Source: Candidatus Izemoplasma sp.
Lineage (GTDB): Bacteria > Bacillota_I > Bacilli_A > Izemoplasmatales > Izemoplasmataceae
Assembly (NCBI GenBank): GCA_007117555.1
Contig: SKGI01000099.1
Coordinates: forward strand, 1 to 10,060
Direction: 5' to 3'
Length of the DNA: 10,060 nt
Below, in pieces: positions 1-6,284 of this stretch (position 1 is the stretch's first letter; every line of letters begins with the position of its first letter). The translations under genes and the position numbers were made by a program. The notes under the pieces were generated by a model. That model made no database searches and was not told the DNA's origin. It saw only the letters and a list, made by a program, of their open reading frames with translations.

Positions 1-54
1 CTTGCGTAACGCCAATGTTTATATGTCTTTGTATGTCACTTTCTTTAACTTCTT

Positions 55-240
55 AAGGACACACTCAACATTAAAGTACGCAACCCCGATTCAACTCAAT
101 TGCCTTGAAAATGAGACCTTGATGCCCAATAAATGGATTAGACTTCTAAACTATACGCAAGAACTTTTCATTCAATAGTTTCTATCGCCATGATCCGTTT
201 TACATAAAACTTTTGACACTACCCTTCATACTGTGTCCTT
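55..240 (-). ncRNA. Candidate structured non-coding RNA, about 186 nt, family unknown
   Basis: No credible protein gene lies here. On the minus strand the segment starts with AAGGACACA (240-232) and ends with TGTGTCCTT (63-55). These ends form a perfect 9-bp closing helix. The 5' end falls 5 to 7 bases after a TATAAT box, about where transcription should begin. Possible inner helices are CGATAG/CTATTG with an AAA loop (189-175), TTAGA/TCTAA (148-137) and a CUCA/UGAG pairing around 114-94. A closed rod of 180 to 200 nt is the usual size and outline of 6S RNA, but I recognise no family-specific motif, so 6S is only a size-based guess. No U-run follows the closing helix, so the 3' end would need processing or lie outside the window. 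An alternative is the structured leader of a minus-strand gene beyond position 1. Confidence 0.4.
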
Positions 241-244
241 GTTC

Positions 245-253
245 ATTATAGCA
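245..253 (-). promoter_or_regulatory. Extended -10 promoter downstream of comEC
   Basis: The minus strand reads TGC followed by a perfect TATAAT (250-245), an extended -10 element. The -35 position at 17-base spacing reads ACTGCG, which is not a match, so the extended -10 would have to carry recognition. Initiation is predicted near 240-238, at the start of the candidate structured RNA. Confidence 0.5.
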
Positions 254-289
254 CAGTCGATAAAACACGCAGTGGTTTTTTTCAACTGT
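253..289 (-). repeat. Imperfect inverted repeat between the comEC stop and the downstream promoter
   Basis: ACAGTTGA (289-282) starts at the base after the comEC stop and pairs with TCGACTGT (260-253), giving 8 bp with one G-U pair. Inside, AAAA/TTTT and CAC/GTG around a TGC loop extend the stem with small bulges. The 3' arm ends inside the TG of the extended -10. It may end the comEC transcript or act as an operator. As a terminator it is poor in the minus direction because no long U-run follows. Read on the plus strand, the CAC-GCA-GTG hairpin is followed by a run of seven T, so it could stop plus-strand transcription. Confidence 0.4.
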
Positions 290-2389
290 TCAAGGACTTA
301 AGGTCGGCCGAATGATACGCGTACCTTGACGATAACGGATTTCTATTGTGCCATGCATATCTGTCCGATATAAAGGAATATCAAAATCCTCATAACGCGC
401 AACAACATCATCATGCGGATGATCAAAACGGGTATTTCGATGGGCGGAGTTGATCGCCAGTTCAGGTTGTACAGTGCGTAAGAAATCCGCTGAGGAAGAT
501 GTGTTTGATCCATGATGAGGCACTTTGAGAATGTGCGCTTTTAAAGGGTGTTTAAGAATGGTTTGTTCGCGGAGCGCTTCGACATCACCTGTAAACAACA
601 CGGTATCTTGACCTATTTGAATATGCATGACAAGTGAGCGATCGTTTTCACCCACATGCGGAAACTCAAGCGCATGCAAATAGATGCCTACATCACCACA
701 AAAAAACCATTGTTCTGCATAGTCTTCACTGTTTTGATTTGAGATGACTTGATTGATAGGAAATGTCGCCGCAATATGGTCAAACGCACCAAAGTGATCT
801 TCGTGCATGTGTGAGATAAAGACGTAATCAAAATGACTCACATGCAATGCATGTAAGGCCGATACTAAACGTTCTTGTTGATTTGCTGAGCCTGTATCAA
901 TCAAAATATTACACCGGTTGAAGCGATCTCGAATCAATGCACTGTCTCCATGGACATGAAAAAACCAAATGCCAGGCTCAACGATTAACCACGGTCTCAT
1001 ATAGCAAATCCCTAAGAACAAGACAAAAATAAGCCGTGCTAAATGGCGTAAGCGGTGATGCCACATTGCGAGAACGATTACGAATAAGCTCGCATAAAGG
1101 AATCTAAACCAACCCGGTTCAATCCATAATCTAATCCATATTGGAAAACCATTTTGCGCGAGTCTAACAAGCTGTTCAAAACCGACCACAGCACCGTAAT
1201 GGATTGGCTCAAGCCAAGGCAAGAGAAACGTGAGATAACTCATTGGTAATAAAATCAGGGTGGTGTACGTAATAAACGGGATATTAAGAAGCGGTGTCCA
1301 CGGGTTGAACCCATACTGAAAGCCACTCACAATCGGTAAGGATGCAAAAAAAGCGAGTGTACTGACGCGCAACGCCAAAAGAAAGCGTGAGGGTGTCTTA
1401 AAAAACGGTTGTCCTAGCAACAAACTTGCACTGACAGCAAACGTCAAAATAAAGCCACTTTCAACATAATAATAAGGTCGTACTAACAACAACATACAAA
1501 AAAGTAAGGCAACTACATCAACGGCTGTCAAACCAAGCTTAAAACGTCGGTTGATCATAAGAAAGACGGCCATCAATCCAGCTCGAACAACCGACGCCGC
1601 AAACAAAGTAATTACCATATATAAGCCCATCGTCACACCAAGTATGGCATCCGATATGCCTTTGCGTACACGAAGCGCACCAAGGCCTTTATCGATACAA
1701 AGACCTAGTGTCGCCACATGAAGTCCTGATACGGCAAACAAATGCGCAATCCCAAGACGACTCACCTCGCGACTGAAATCGGGATCAAAAGTACTACGGT
1801 CCGCTAAAATAAACGTAGACAAGTACGTTTGACTCGTTGATGAAAATGTCGCAATGCGTGCAGCCATCCATTCACGAATGCGGTAGATCGACCACTGACT
1901 TTCAAGCCATTCAATGTGGTCCGCTTTGACCACCGCAGTAATATTGCGCGCATATAAATAAGTCGCATAATCAAACTCACCAGGTATCATAATCGGATGC
2001 GGGCCAATCACGGTTCCCCTGAGACTGACGTGATCTCCAGCGCGCAAAGACGGGGTATCCGCTTCGTAATAAACAAGCACTTGTGTTGTGCTTGTTTTCC
2101 CAACAAAGCGTTGACGGTTGGGTTCAATGTACACGATGGTCATTTTATCTACTGACTCTAAAGGCTCCGGTTGGTGGCCCACTCTAGCCACCTCATATAA
2201 AACAAGTATGCCAATAATCAATAAAAGCCCTTTTCGGCCATACCGAGAAAGCCAGAGACCATACACAATCACTAAAATGAACCCCCCAGTTAAAGTGCGA
2301 CTGATCAGCCACATAGATAAAGCGAGTGCCGCATGATGATACGACCCTCGCAATGCTTTAAGGTATGACAAAAGGCTTAATACCTTCAT
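290..2389 (-). CDS. comEC: ComEC/Rec2-type DNA uptake channel protein
   Basis: Predicted inner-membrane channel that carries single-stranded DNA into the cytoplasm during competence. From the ATG at 2389 it has 699 residues, against about 775 in B. subtilis. N-terminal hydrophobic helices and an OB-like segment with GEFDYATYLY come first. The competence membrane domain carries HLFAVSGLHV (about 216-225) and many hydrophobic segments. A C-terminal metallo-beta-lactamase-like domain has HMHEDH (about 527-532), FTGD, KVPHHGS and FDHPHDD. The domain's opening motif, usually DVGQGDS, reads HVHGDS. The start is uncertain: the ATG at 2389 overlaps comEA by 32 bases without a clear Shine-Dalgarno, and TTG codons at 2371 and 2353 are alternatives, the last lying just after the comEA stop. 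An in-frame extension to 2494 is only overlap. The stop is TGA. Confidence 0.93.
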   Translation of the reverse strand: MKVLSLLSYLKALRGSYHHAALALSMWLISRTLTGGFILVIVYGLWLSRYGRKGLLLIIGILVLYEVARVGHQPEPLESVDKMTIVYIEPNRQRFVGKTSTTQVLVYYEADTPSLRAGDHVSLRGTVIGPHPIMIPGEFDYATYLYARNITAVVKADHIEWLESQWSIYRIREWMAARIATFSSTSQTYLSTFILADRSTFDPDFSREVSRLGIAHLFAVSGLHVATLGLCIDKGLGALRVRKGISDAILGVTMGLYMVITLFAASVVRAGLMAVFLMINRRFKLGLTAVDVVALLFCMLLLVRPYYYVESGFILTFAVSASLLLGQPFFKTPSRFLLALRVSTLAFFASLPIVSGFQYGFNPWTPLLNIPFITYTTLILLPMSYLTFLLPWLEPIHYGAVVGFEQLVRLAQNGFPIWIRLWIEPGWFRFLYASLFVIVLAMWHHRLRHLARLIFVLFLGICYMRPWLIVEPGIWFFHVHGDSALIRDRFNRCNILIDTGSANQQERLVSALHALHVSHFDYVFISHMHEDHFGAFDHIAATFPINQVISNQNSEDYAEQWFFCGDVGIYLHALEFPHVGENDRSLVMHIQIGQDTVLFTGDVEALREQTILKHPLKAHILKVPHHGSNTSSSADFLRTVQPELAINSAHRNTRFDHPHDDVVARYEDFDIPLYRTDMHGTIEIRYRQGTRIIRPTLSP

Positions 2390-2936
2390 AAATAGCTGTA
2401 CCGATGCCACTGACACGCATAATATCTTCAACCTTTTCAAAAGGGCCGTTTTCAAGTCGGTCTTCAATAATGCGTTGGGCCGTGGCCGGACCAATGCCTG
2501 GCAACGTTTCTAGCGTTGTCGCATCTGCATGATTTAAGGAAATTTTTCCTGGGGTGTCATCAGGCGTGTCGTTTATAGGTTCATCAGTTGGGGTTGTGCG
2601 ACTTTGCAAGAAAGGAATGATAATGGCTTGTTGATCAAATAGTTGCGCCGATAAGTTAATTTGGGACACATCGGCATCTTCTCTTAACCCGCCTGCAAGT
2701 CGGATCGCCTGAAACAATCGCATATCCGCAGATACCTTATAAACACCCGGCATGTGCACCGCACCTTTTAGATCGATATAAATTGTTGCGCTAACGGGTT
2801 CGGTGTCGCGTGACTCTTCCATAAAAATCGGTAATGTTGGCAAAGGTGCTGGCCGTGTCACAATATTTAGAAGCATCGCTGCAAGCACTACGATGCCTAC
2901 GGCTAGATAGATGGACCACTTTGGTATATTCGGCAT
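2358..2936 (-). CDS. comEA: ComEA-type competence DNA-binding protein
   Basis: Membrane-anchored receptor for double-stranded DNA in natural transformation, delivering DNA to ComEC. The 192-residue protein has one N-terminal hydrophobic anchor (about residues 9-26) with no cleavage signal. A proline-rich and acidic stretch follows, then a SLBB-like domain beginning IYIDLKGAV, a Thr/Asp/Pro-rich linker, and a C-terminal pair of helix-hairpin-helix motifs (LETLPGIGPATAQRI and MRVSGIGTAIYEGI) that contact the DNA backbone. The ATG at 2936 is chosen over the in-frame ATG at 2954 because an AAAGGAGA ribosome site ends 7 bases before it and overlaps the upstream ATG. comEB, found between comEA and comEC in Bacillus, is absent, and comEC begins inside the end of this gene. 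Confidence 0.95.
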   Translation of the reverse strand: MPNIPKWSIYLAVGIVVLAAMLLNIVTRPAPLPTLPIFMEESRDTEPVSATIYIDLKGAVHMPGVYKVSADMRLFQAIRLAGGLREDADVSQINLSAQLFDQQAIIIPFLQSRTTPTDEPINDTPDDTPGKISLNHADATTLETLPGIGPATAQRIIEDRLENGPFEKVEDIMRVSGIGTAIYEGIKPFVIP

Positions 2937-2943
2937 AGTCGTC

Positions 2944-2951
2944 TCTCCTTT
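2944..2951 (-). promoter_or_regulatory. Ribosome binding site that fixes the comEA start
   Basis: AAAGGAGA, with a 7-base spacer to the ATG at 2936. It overlaps an in-frame ATG at 2954, ruling that codon out as the main start. Confidence 0.8.
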
Positions 2952-2977
2952 CATTAAAAAAGATGGTCTGCATCCTT

Positions 2978-2983
2978 ATCATA
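2978..2983 (-). promoter_or_regulatory. Possible -10 box for comEA
   Basis: TATGAT (2983-2978) would place a transcript start near 2971, about 35 bases before the comEA ATG. The position 17 bases upstream is A-rich (AAGAAA) and not a -35 match. A separate comEA promoter is expected because a terminator follows yqeM, but this box is weak. Confidence 0.25.
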
Positions 2984-2992
2984 CGGATAGAC

Positions 2993-3049
2993 GCAGCTTT
3001 TTCTTTTTTAACCGGATGACGTTGCCGAAAATACCATAAAAAAAGCTGC
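2993..3049 (-). repeat. Inverted repeat competing with the yqeM terminator
   Basis: GCAGCTTTTT (3049-3040 on the minus strand) is complementary over 10 bp to AAAAAGCTGC (3002-2993). The first arm is also the 3' arm and U-run of the yqeM terminator. A read-through transcript could therefore form either hairpin. The rest of the 121-base gap holds a weak bulged hairpin (CTGC...ATCC/GGATGCAG, 2998-2966). Confidence 0.45.
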
Positions 3050-3059
3050 CTAAGCAGCT
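3038..3059 (-). terminator. Intrinsic terminator after yqeM
   Basis: On the minus strand AGCTGC, loop TTAG and GCAGCT form a 6-bp stem, followed by TTTTTT. The stem starts inside the TAG stop codon of yqeM. It would end the mtnN-to-yqeM transcript before comEA. Confidence 0.7.
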
Positions 3060-3723
3060 ACCGTTTTCTTAAAACAATGAGATGACGATGTTCTATCGTG
3101 ATTTTGTCAAGGATTTCGTAGGACGCCCATAACGTCGCCCACTCTTTTAATGGATAACTACGACTCACATGAGAAGTTGTAACCCCGTCCACCGTCACCA
3201 CATGTCGGTGGGCAAACACGTCATCAACGGCCTCGACACGCCAGTGAATGTTGTGCGTGTCAACTTGCACCGCTTCTTCATGACCGATTAAATGAGCCAT
3301 ATACTCAGTATCAAGGTAATCAAAAATGATGATTCCACCAGCGACAAGCGCCTTCTCAATATGACTAAAAACTGCCTCAACTTCGGTGAAACTGTCAAAA
3401 TGGTTGACCACATCAACTGGCATGAGAATCAACGCGTAAGCGCCGGGAAAAGGTTCGCGGGCATCGTGGTGAAACAACGTTAAATCCACTTGCTCAACAC
3501 CAGCATAATACGCCGCCATATTTAACATATCTAATGAGACATCAAAACCACTGACATCGTAGCCCTCTTTAGCCAAATCACGACCCAATGGCGCCGTGCC
3601 ACAACCTATCTCAAGTACTGAACAGGGCTCTGTATAGCGAAAAATAAGCTGCTTATATAAAGCGTGCAAAAAATCATCCGCTAAATGTTCATACACAGCC
3701 GAAAGATGACGGTAGCCACTCAT
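3058..3723 (-). CDS. yqeM: YqeM-type SAM-dependent methyltransferase
   Basis: Class I S-adenosylmethionine methyltransferase of 221 residues. Motif I is VLEIGCGTAPLG (about 36-47), with Ala where the canonical glycine-rich loop often has Gly. Then come a GFDVSLDMLNMA segment (motif II acidic residue), HHDAREPFP (motif III region) and LILMPVDVVNHF (motif IV). The opening YRHLSAVYEHLADDF matches the usual YqeM N-terminus. Position directly after rsfS and before comEA is the standard place of this family, whose substrate is not established. The ATG overlaps the rsfS stop as ATGA, with no strong ribosome site of its own, so translation is probably coupled. The stop is TAG, inside the terminator stem. 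Confidence 0.85.
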   Translation of the reverse strand: MSGYRHLSAVYEHLADDFLHALYKQLIFRYTEPCSVLEIGCGTAPLGRDLAKEGYDVSGFDVSLDMLNMAAYYAGVEQVDLTLFHHDAREPFPGAYALILMPVDVVNHFDSFTEVEAVFSHIEKALVAGGIIIFDYLDTEYMAHLIGHEEAVQVDTHNIHWRVEAVDDVFAHRHVVTVDGVTTSHVSRSYPLKEWATLWASYEILDKITIEHRHLIVLRKR

Positions 3724-4058
3724 AAGTCTTTAGGATTGATGGTCGGAACGTCTAGCCACATCTTTTCAATGTTGTAGTAAAGTCGCTCCTCTTTCGTAAA
3801 GATATTGACAACGATGTCTTGCGCATCCATAAGAACCCAAGCATTCGATTGAGCACCTTCAATGACCGGTTGTTCAAGAGATGCCGCCGACAAGTGCTCT
3901 TTTAAGTGTTTGACCGCCGCTTGAAGCTGCCTAACATTGGTCGCCGTTGACAAAATAAAAAACTCAAAAAACGGACTCCGCTCGCGCATATCATAAATCA
4001 AAATATCTTCTAACTTTAATGCTTCGAGTGCTTCGATGACGGTATGAATTTTTGCCAA
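3720..4058 (-). CDS. rsfS: Ribosomal silencing factor RsfS
   Basis: Binds ribosomal protein uL14 on the large subunit and blocks joining with the 30S subunit, lowering translation in starvation. The 112 residues cover the whole family: DMRERSPFFEFFILSTATNVRQ (in pieces, about 23-44) and, in the second half, EGAQSNAWVLMD, DIVVNIF and EERLYYNIEKMW. The start is TTG at 4058. No ATG occurs in the first 20 codons, and an AGGTAGG ribosome site (4074-4068) lies 9 bases upstream. The gene starts 2 bases after the yqeK stop and overlaps yqeM by 4 bases. Confidence 0.95.
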   Translation of the reverse strand: MAKIHTVIEALEALKLEDILIYDMRERSPFFEFFILSTATNVRQLQAAVKHLKEHLSAASLEQPVIEGAQSNAWVLMDAQDIVVNIFTKEERLYYNIEKMWLDVPTINPKDL

Positions 4059-4060
4059 AC

Positions 4061-4630
4061 TTAATCGCCTACCTTTTGATAATAGTTTAATGTTTCATAT
4101 ACAATTTTAGGAACTACTTTCTTGGTGCTTTCTAAATAACGTACGGTATCAAACAAAATGGTGTATACGGTATCGTATAGATTGATAAAAGCTTGTTCTC
4201 TAGCACGGACACACGATGGATAATGTCGTGACGGTTCAATATAATCACTGACAAAAATAATCATTTCAACGTGCGACATGCCTGGCTGGCCTAATGTATG
4301 CGATTCAATTGCTTGAAGAATATTTGCATCGGTCACACCATATGTTTCACGCGCAACTGCAACCGCATCAAATGCATGATGCAACGGTTCAGGATAATCG
4401 GTCAATACCGTTTCCGAATAGTACTTGCGAATTCTTTCATTGCGAAGCTTCGGTGCATCGTATTTCGTAAGATCGTGTAATAGCGCTGCCCAACGTAACG
4501 CATCCAGATCAGCACCGTATAACTTGCCAAGTTTTAAGGCTGTATCACGCACACCATAAATGTGATGTAACCGCAACGGATGGCCGATCATGCGCGCTTT
4601 AAGATCTTTTTCTAATCGTTCTAAACTCAT
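4061..4630 (-). CDS. yqeK: YqeK-family HD-domain hydrolase
   Basis: HD-superfamily metal-dependent phosphohydrolase. Characterised YqeK proteins split diadenosine tetraphosphate symmetrically into two ADP. In 189 residues I see RLHHIYGVRDTA (His 22/23), the HD pair LLHDLTK (His 52, Asp 53), EPLHHAFDAVA (His 84/85), AIESHTLGQPGMS (His 111) and FVSDYIEPSRHY (Asp 129), the expected series of metal ligands. GAGG lies 7 bases before the ATG, which overlaps the yqeH stop as ATGA. nadD, usually directly upstream of or fused to yqeK, is absent here; yqeH is the neighbour instead. Confidence 0.93.
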   Translation of the reverse strand: MSLERLEKDLKARMIGHPLRLHHIYGVRDTALKLGKLYGADLDALRWAALLHDLTKYDAPKLRNERIRKYYSETVLTDYPEPLHHAFDAVAVARETYGVTDANILQAIESHTLGQPGMSHVEMIIFVSDYIEPSRHYPSCVRAREQAFINLYDTVYTILFDTVRYLESTKKVVPKIVYETLNYYQKVGD

Positions 4631-5721
4631 ATGAGTGCCTCACGCAGTGTTGGGGCTACGTTTCTAGGGGTATACACATCGAGTTTTGACACCCCACGTA
4701 CTGTCACAAACCCTAACCCAGGTATCACCAAATCGGTTTTCACACGAGGATCTAAATTGAATCGGTGGCGTTTCAAATCAAATGACGTCTCTTCAGGTGT
4801 TGGCGGATGAAGCAACCCCCCAAGATGACGTGTATAAAAAGCTTCGGCGTCGTGTGTTTTGCGGCGATGAATGGGTACGGTTGGTGCGACATAAACAATC
4901 CAACTTCCCGCCTGCCCTGCAAGATGATCGAGCCGACACAGTCCGCCTAAAAAGAGTGTCTGACCCTCAGTCAGTTGATAACTAAGCGGTTTAATTTCTT
5001 TTTTAGCTTGAAGTAAAGCGTAACTTGTCTCAGTCAGACATTCAGCCATATGATTTGTTGGATATAATCCAGGTGTATCATACAAAGTGGCCGCCCCAAA
5101 AGGTAAAGCAATAAAACCTTGTGTCGTGCCGCGGCTACCGTGAACACTTAAAGGCCGCTCTGCTTTTCCACTGCTCGCGGCGATAAACGCATTGATGAGC
5201 GTTGATTTGCCAACATTGGTCGCACCTAGCACATACACATCGCGCCCTTTAGCACGTTCAAATAACGTATCGATTGCCAAGTCAATCTGTACTTTTTTGA
5301 TCGCGCTGACTGGGATCACATCGCTTGGTTTGATGCCTTCTGCATGCAGTTGTCGCATCACTTTATGAGCCATTTTACGCAGGGGTACGCTCTTTGGAAT
5401 CAGATCACACTTATTCGCAAGCACAACAACATCTTTTTCAAGCAATAACCGCCGGATCATCGGTACGAAAGAACCCGCTAAATCAAATACATCTACGACG
5501 AGCACCATTAAAGCTTCTTTTTCTAACAAGCCGTCAATCATATCGTGATATGATTCCGCTGTCAAGGCCGCCGGTTGAACGTCACCATAATGCCTTAATC
5601 GATAACAACGTCGACACAGTTGCGGCGCATCTGAATCGATTGGTTTTGGCACATAAAAGGGTGCATCAGGGTAGGAATTTTGTAACGTCCCGCCACATCC
5701 AAAACACGTTACACGATTCAT
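4627..5721 (-). CDS. yqeH: YqeH ribosome-assembly GTPase
   Basis: Circularly permuted GTPase needed for 30S subunit assembly. The 364-residue protein starts with a zinc-binding knuckle (CFGC at 6-9, CRRC at 36-39, then YRLRHYGD). The GTPase motifs appear in permuted order: NKCD (103-106, G4), SAIK (139-142, G5), GATNVGKST (166-174, P-loop), GTT (198-200, G2) and DTPG (215-218, G3). A C-terminal domain with GGLCRLDHLAG and GLGFVTVRG follows, as in the family. The gene overlaps yqeG upstream and yqeK downstream by ATGA. An AGG lies 8 bases before the start. In Bacillus, aroE, yhbY and nadD separate it from yqeK; none is present here. Confidence 0.96.
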   Translation of the reverse strand: MNRVTCFGCGGTLQNSYPDAPFYVPKPIDSDAPQLCRRCYRLRHYGDVQPAALTAESYHDMIDGLLEKEALMVLVVDVFDLAGSFVPMIRRLLLEKDVVVLANKCDLIPKSVPLRKMAHKVMRQLHAEGIKPSDVIPVSAIKKVQIDLAIDTLFERAKGRDVYVLGATNVGKSTLINAFIAASSGKAERPLSVHGSRGTTQGFIALPFGAATLYDTPGLYPTNHMAECLTETSYALLQAKKEIKPLSYQLTEGQTLFLGGLCRLDHLAGQAGSWIVYVAPTVPIHRRKTHDAEAFYTRHLGGLLHPPTPEETSFDLKRHRFNLDPRVKTDLVIPGLGFVTVRGVSKLDVYTPRNVAPTLREALI

Positions 5722-6284
5722 GGCAATCGCCTACTTAAGCCGAGCGCTTCAAAACGTTTTGAATCATGACGCTTCATCCGTTTTAATACGCTACGTTCCA
5801 TATTACGGTTGAGTCGTGTGTACCACCGTTCAGTCTTCTTTCGCAAAGGTTCTACAAGGACACTCTTCATCGCCAAACGAGATGCACCAAGTACATCCGT
5901 CAAAAGCTGATCACCAATCATGCAAACCTCTTCGACTTTCACAGGCGCATCAATTAAATTAAGCGCTTTGCGAAACCCAGTGGAAAAAGGTTTCTTAGCC
6001 CGTGCAATATACGGCAAATCTAAAGCATCACAGTAATCACGCACCCGGTTTTCGCCGTTGTTTGAGACAATAATAATCTGAAAACCTTGAGCGGAGAGCG
6101 CTTTGAAAAAATCGATTTGCGTGCGTGGAGGAACCAAGGTCTCATAGTCGGCAAGTGTGTTATCTAAATCAATGAGTAATAACTTAACACCAGAAAGACG
6201 CAAAGCCGCAAAATCAATTTGATCAACTGTTTCATACGCATGCGTTGGGAAAAAATGTGCTGTTTTAAACAAGTAGTGAATCAT
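5718..6284 (-). CDS. yqeG: YqeG-family HAD phosphatase
   Basis: HAD superfamily subclass IIIA phosphatase, related to yeast Gep4 (phosphatidylglycerophosphate phosphatase); the physiological substrate in bacteria is not certain. The 188 residues show all four HAD motifs: DLDNTL (Asp 39 nucleophile, Asp 41), VSNN (73-76), the lysine of AKKPF (about 97-98) and GDQLLTD (124-130). The C-terminus is very basic (RKKTERWYTRLNRNMERS onward), which may favour membrane lipid or RNA contact; this is inference. GGGAGG lies 5 bases before the ATG. It overlaps both the metallopeptidase gene upstream and yqeH downstream by 4 bases, in keeping with the conserved yqeG-yqeH pair. Confidence 0.93.
   Translation of the reverse strand: MIHYLFKTAHFFPTHAYETVDQIDFAALRLSGVKLLLIDLDNTLADYETLVPPRTQIDFFKALSAQGFQIIIVSNNGENRVRDYCDALDLPYIARAKKPFSTGFRKALNLIDAPVKVEEVCMIGDQLLTDVLGASRLAMKSVLVEPLRKKTERWYTRLNRNMERSVLKRMKRHDSKRFEALGLSRRLP

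Noticed and set aside
70..110. Possible tRNA or tmRNA T-arm (GAGTTGAATCGGGG on the minus strand)
   Set aside because: The canonical GG-TTCGA-CC pattern is missing and no acceptor, D or anticodon arms can be drawn.
200..229. Tiny frame ATG to TAA (9 residues) with AAGGA upstream, after the promoter at 245-253
   Set aside because: Too short, no recognisable product, and its ribosome site would lie at the very 5' end of the transcript; the closing helix explains those bases better.
2390..2494. N-terminal extension of comEC to 2494
   Set aside because: It runs over the comEA helix-hairpin-helix coding region in another frame and has no membrane-protein character matching ComEC.
2937..2954. Upstream ATG of comEA
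   Set aside because: The ribosome binding site overlaps it and is placed for the ATG at 2936.
2791..2982. Minus-strand frame of 63 codons overlapping comEA
   Set aside because: Out of frame with comEA and compositionally unlike a protein; comEA explains the region.
5394..5738. Plus-strand frame of 114 codons opposite yqeH
   Set aside because: Antisense to a well-supported gene, with low-complexity product and no ribosome site or family resemblance.
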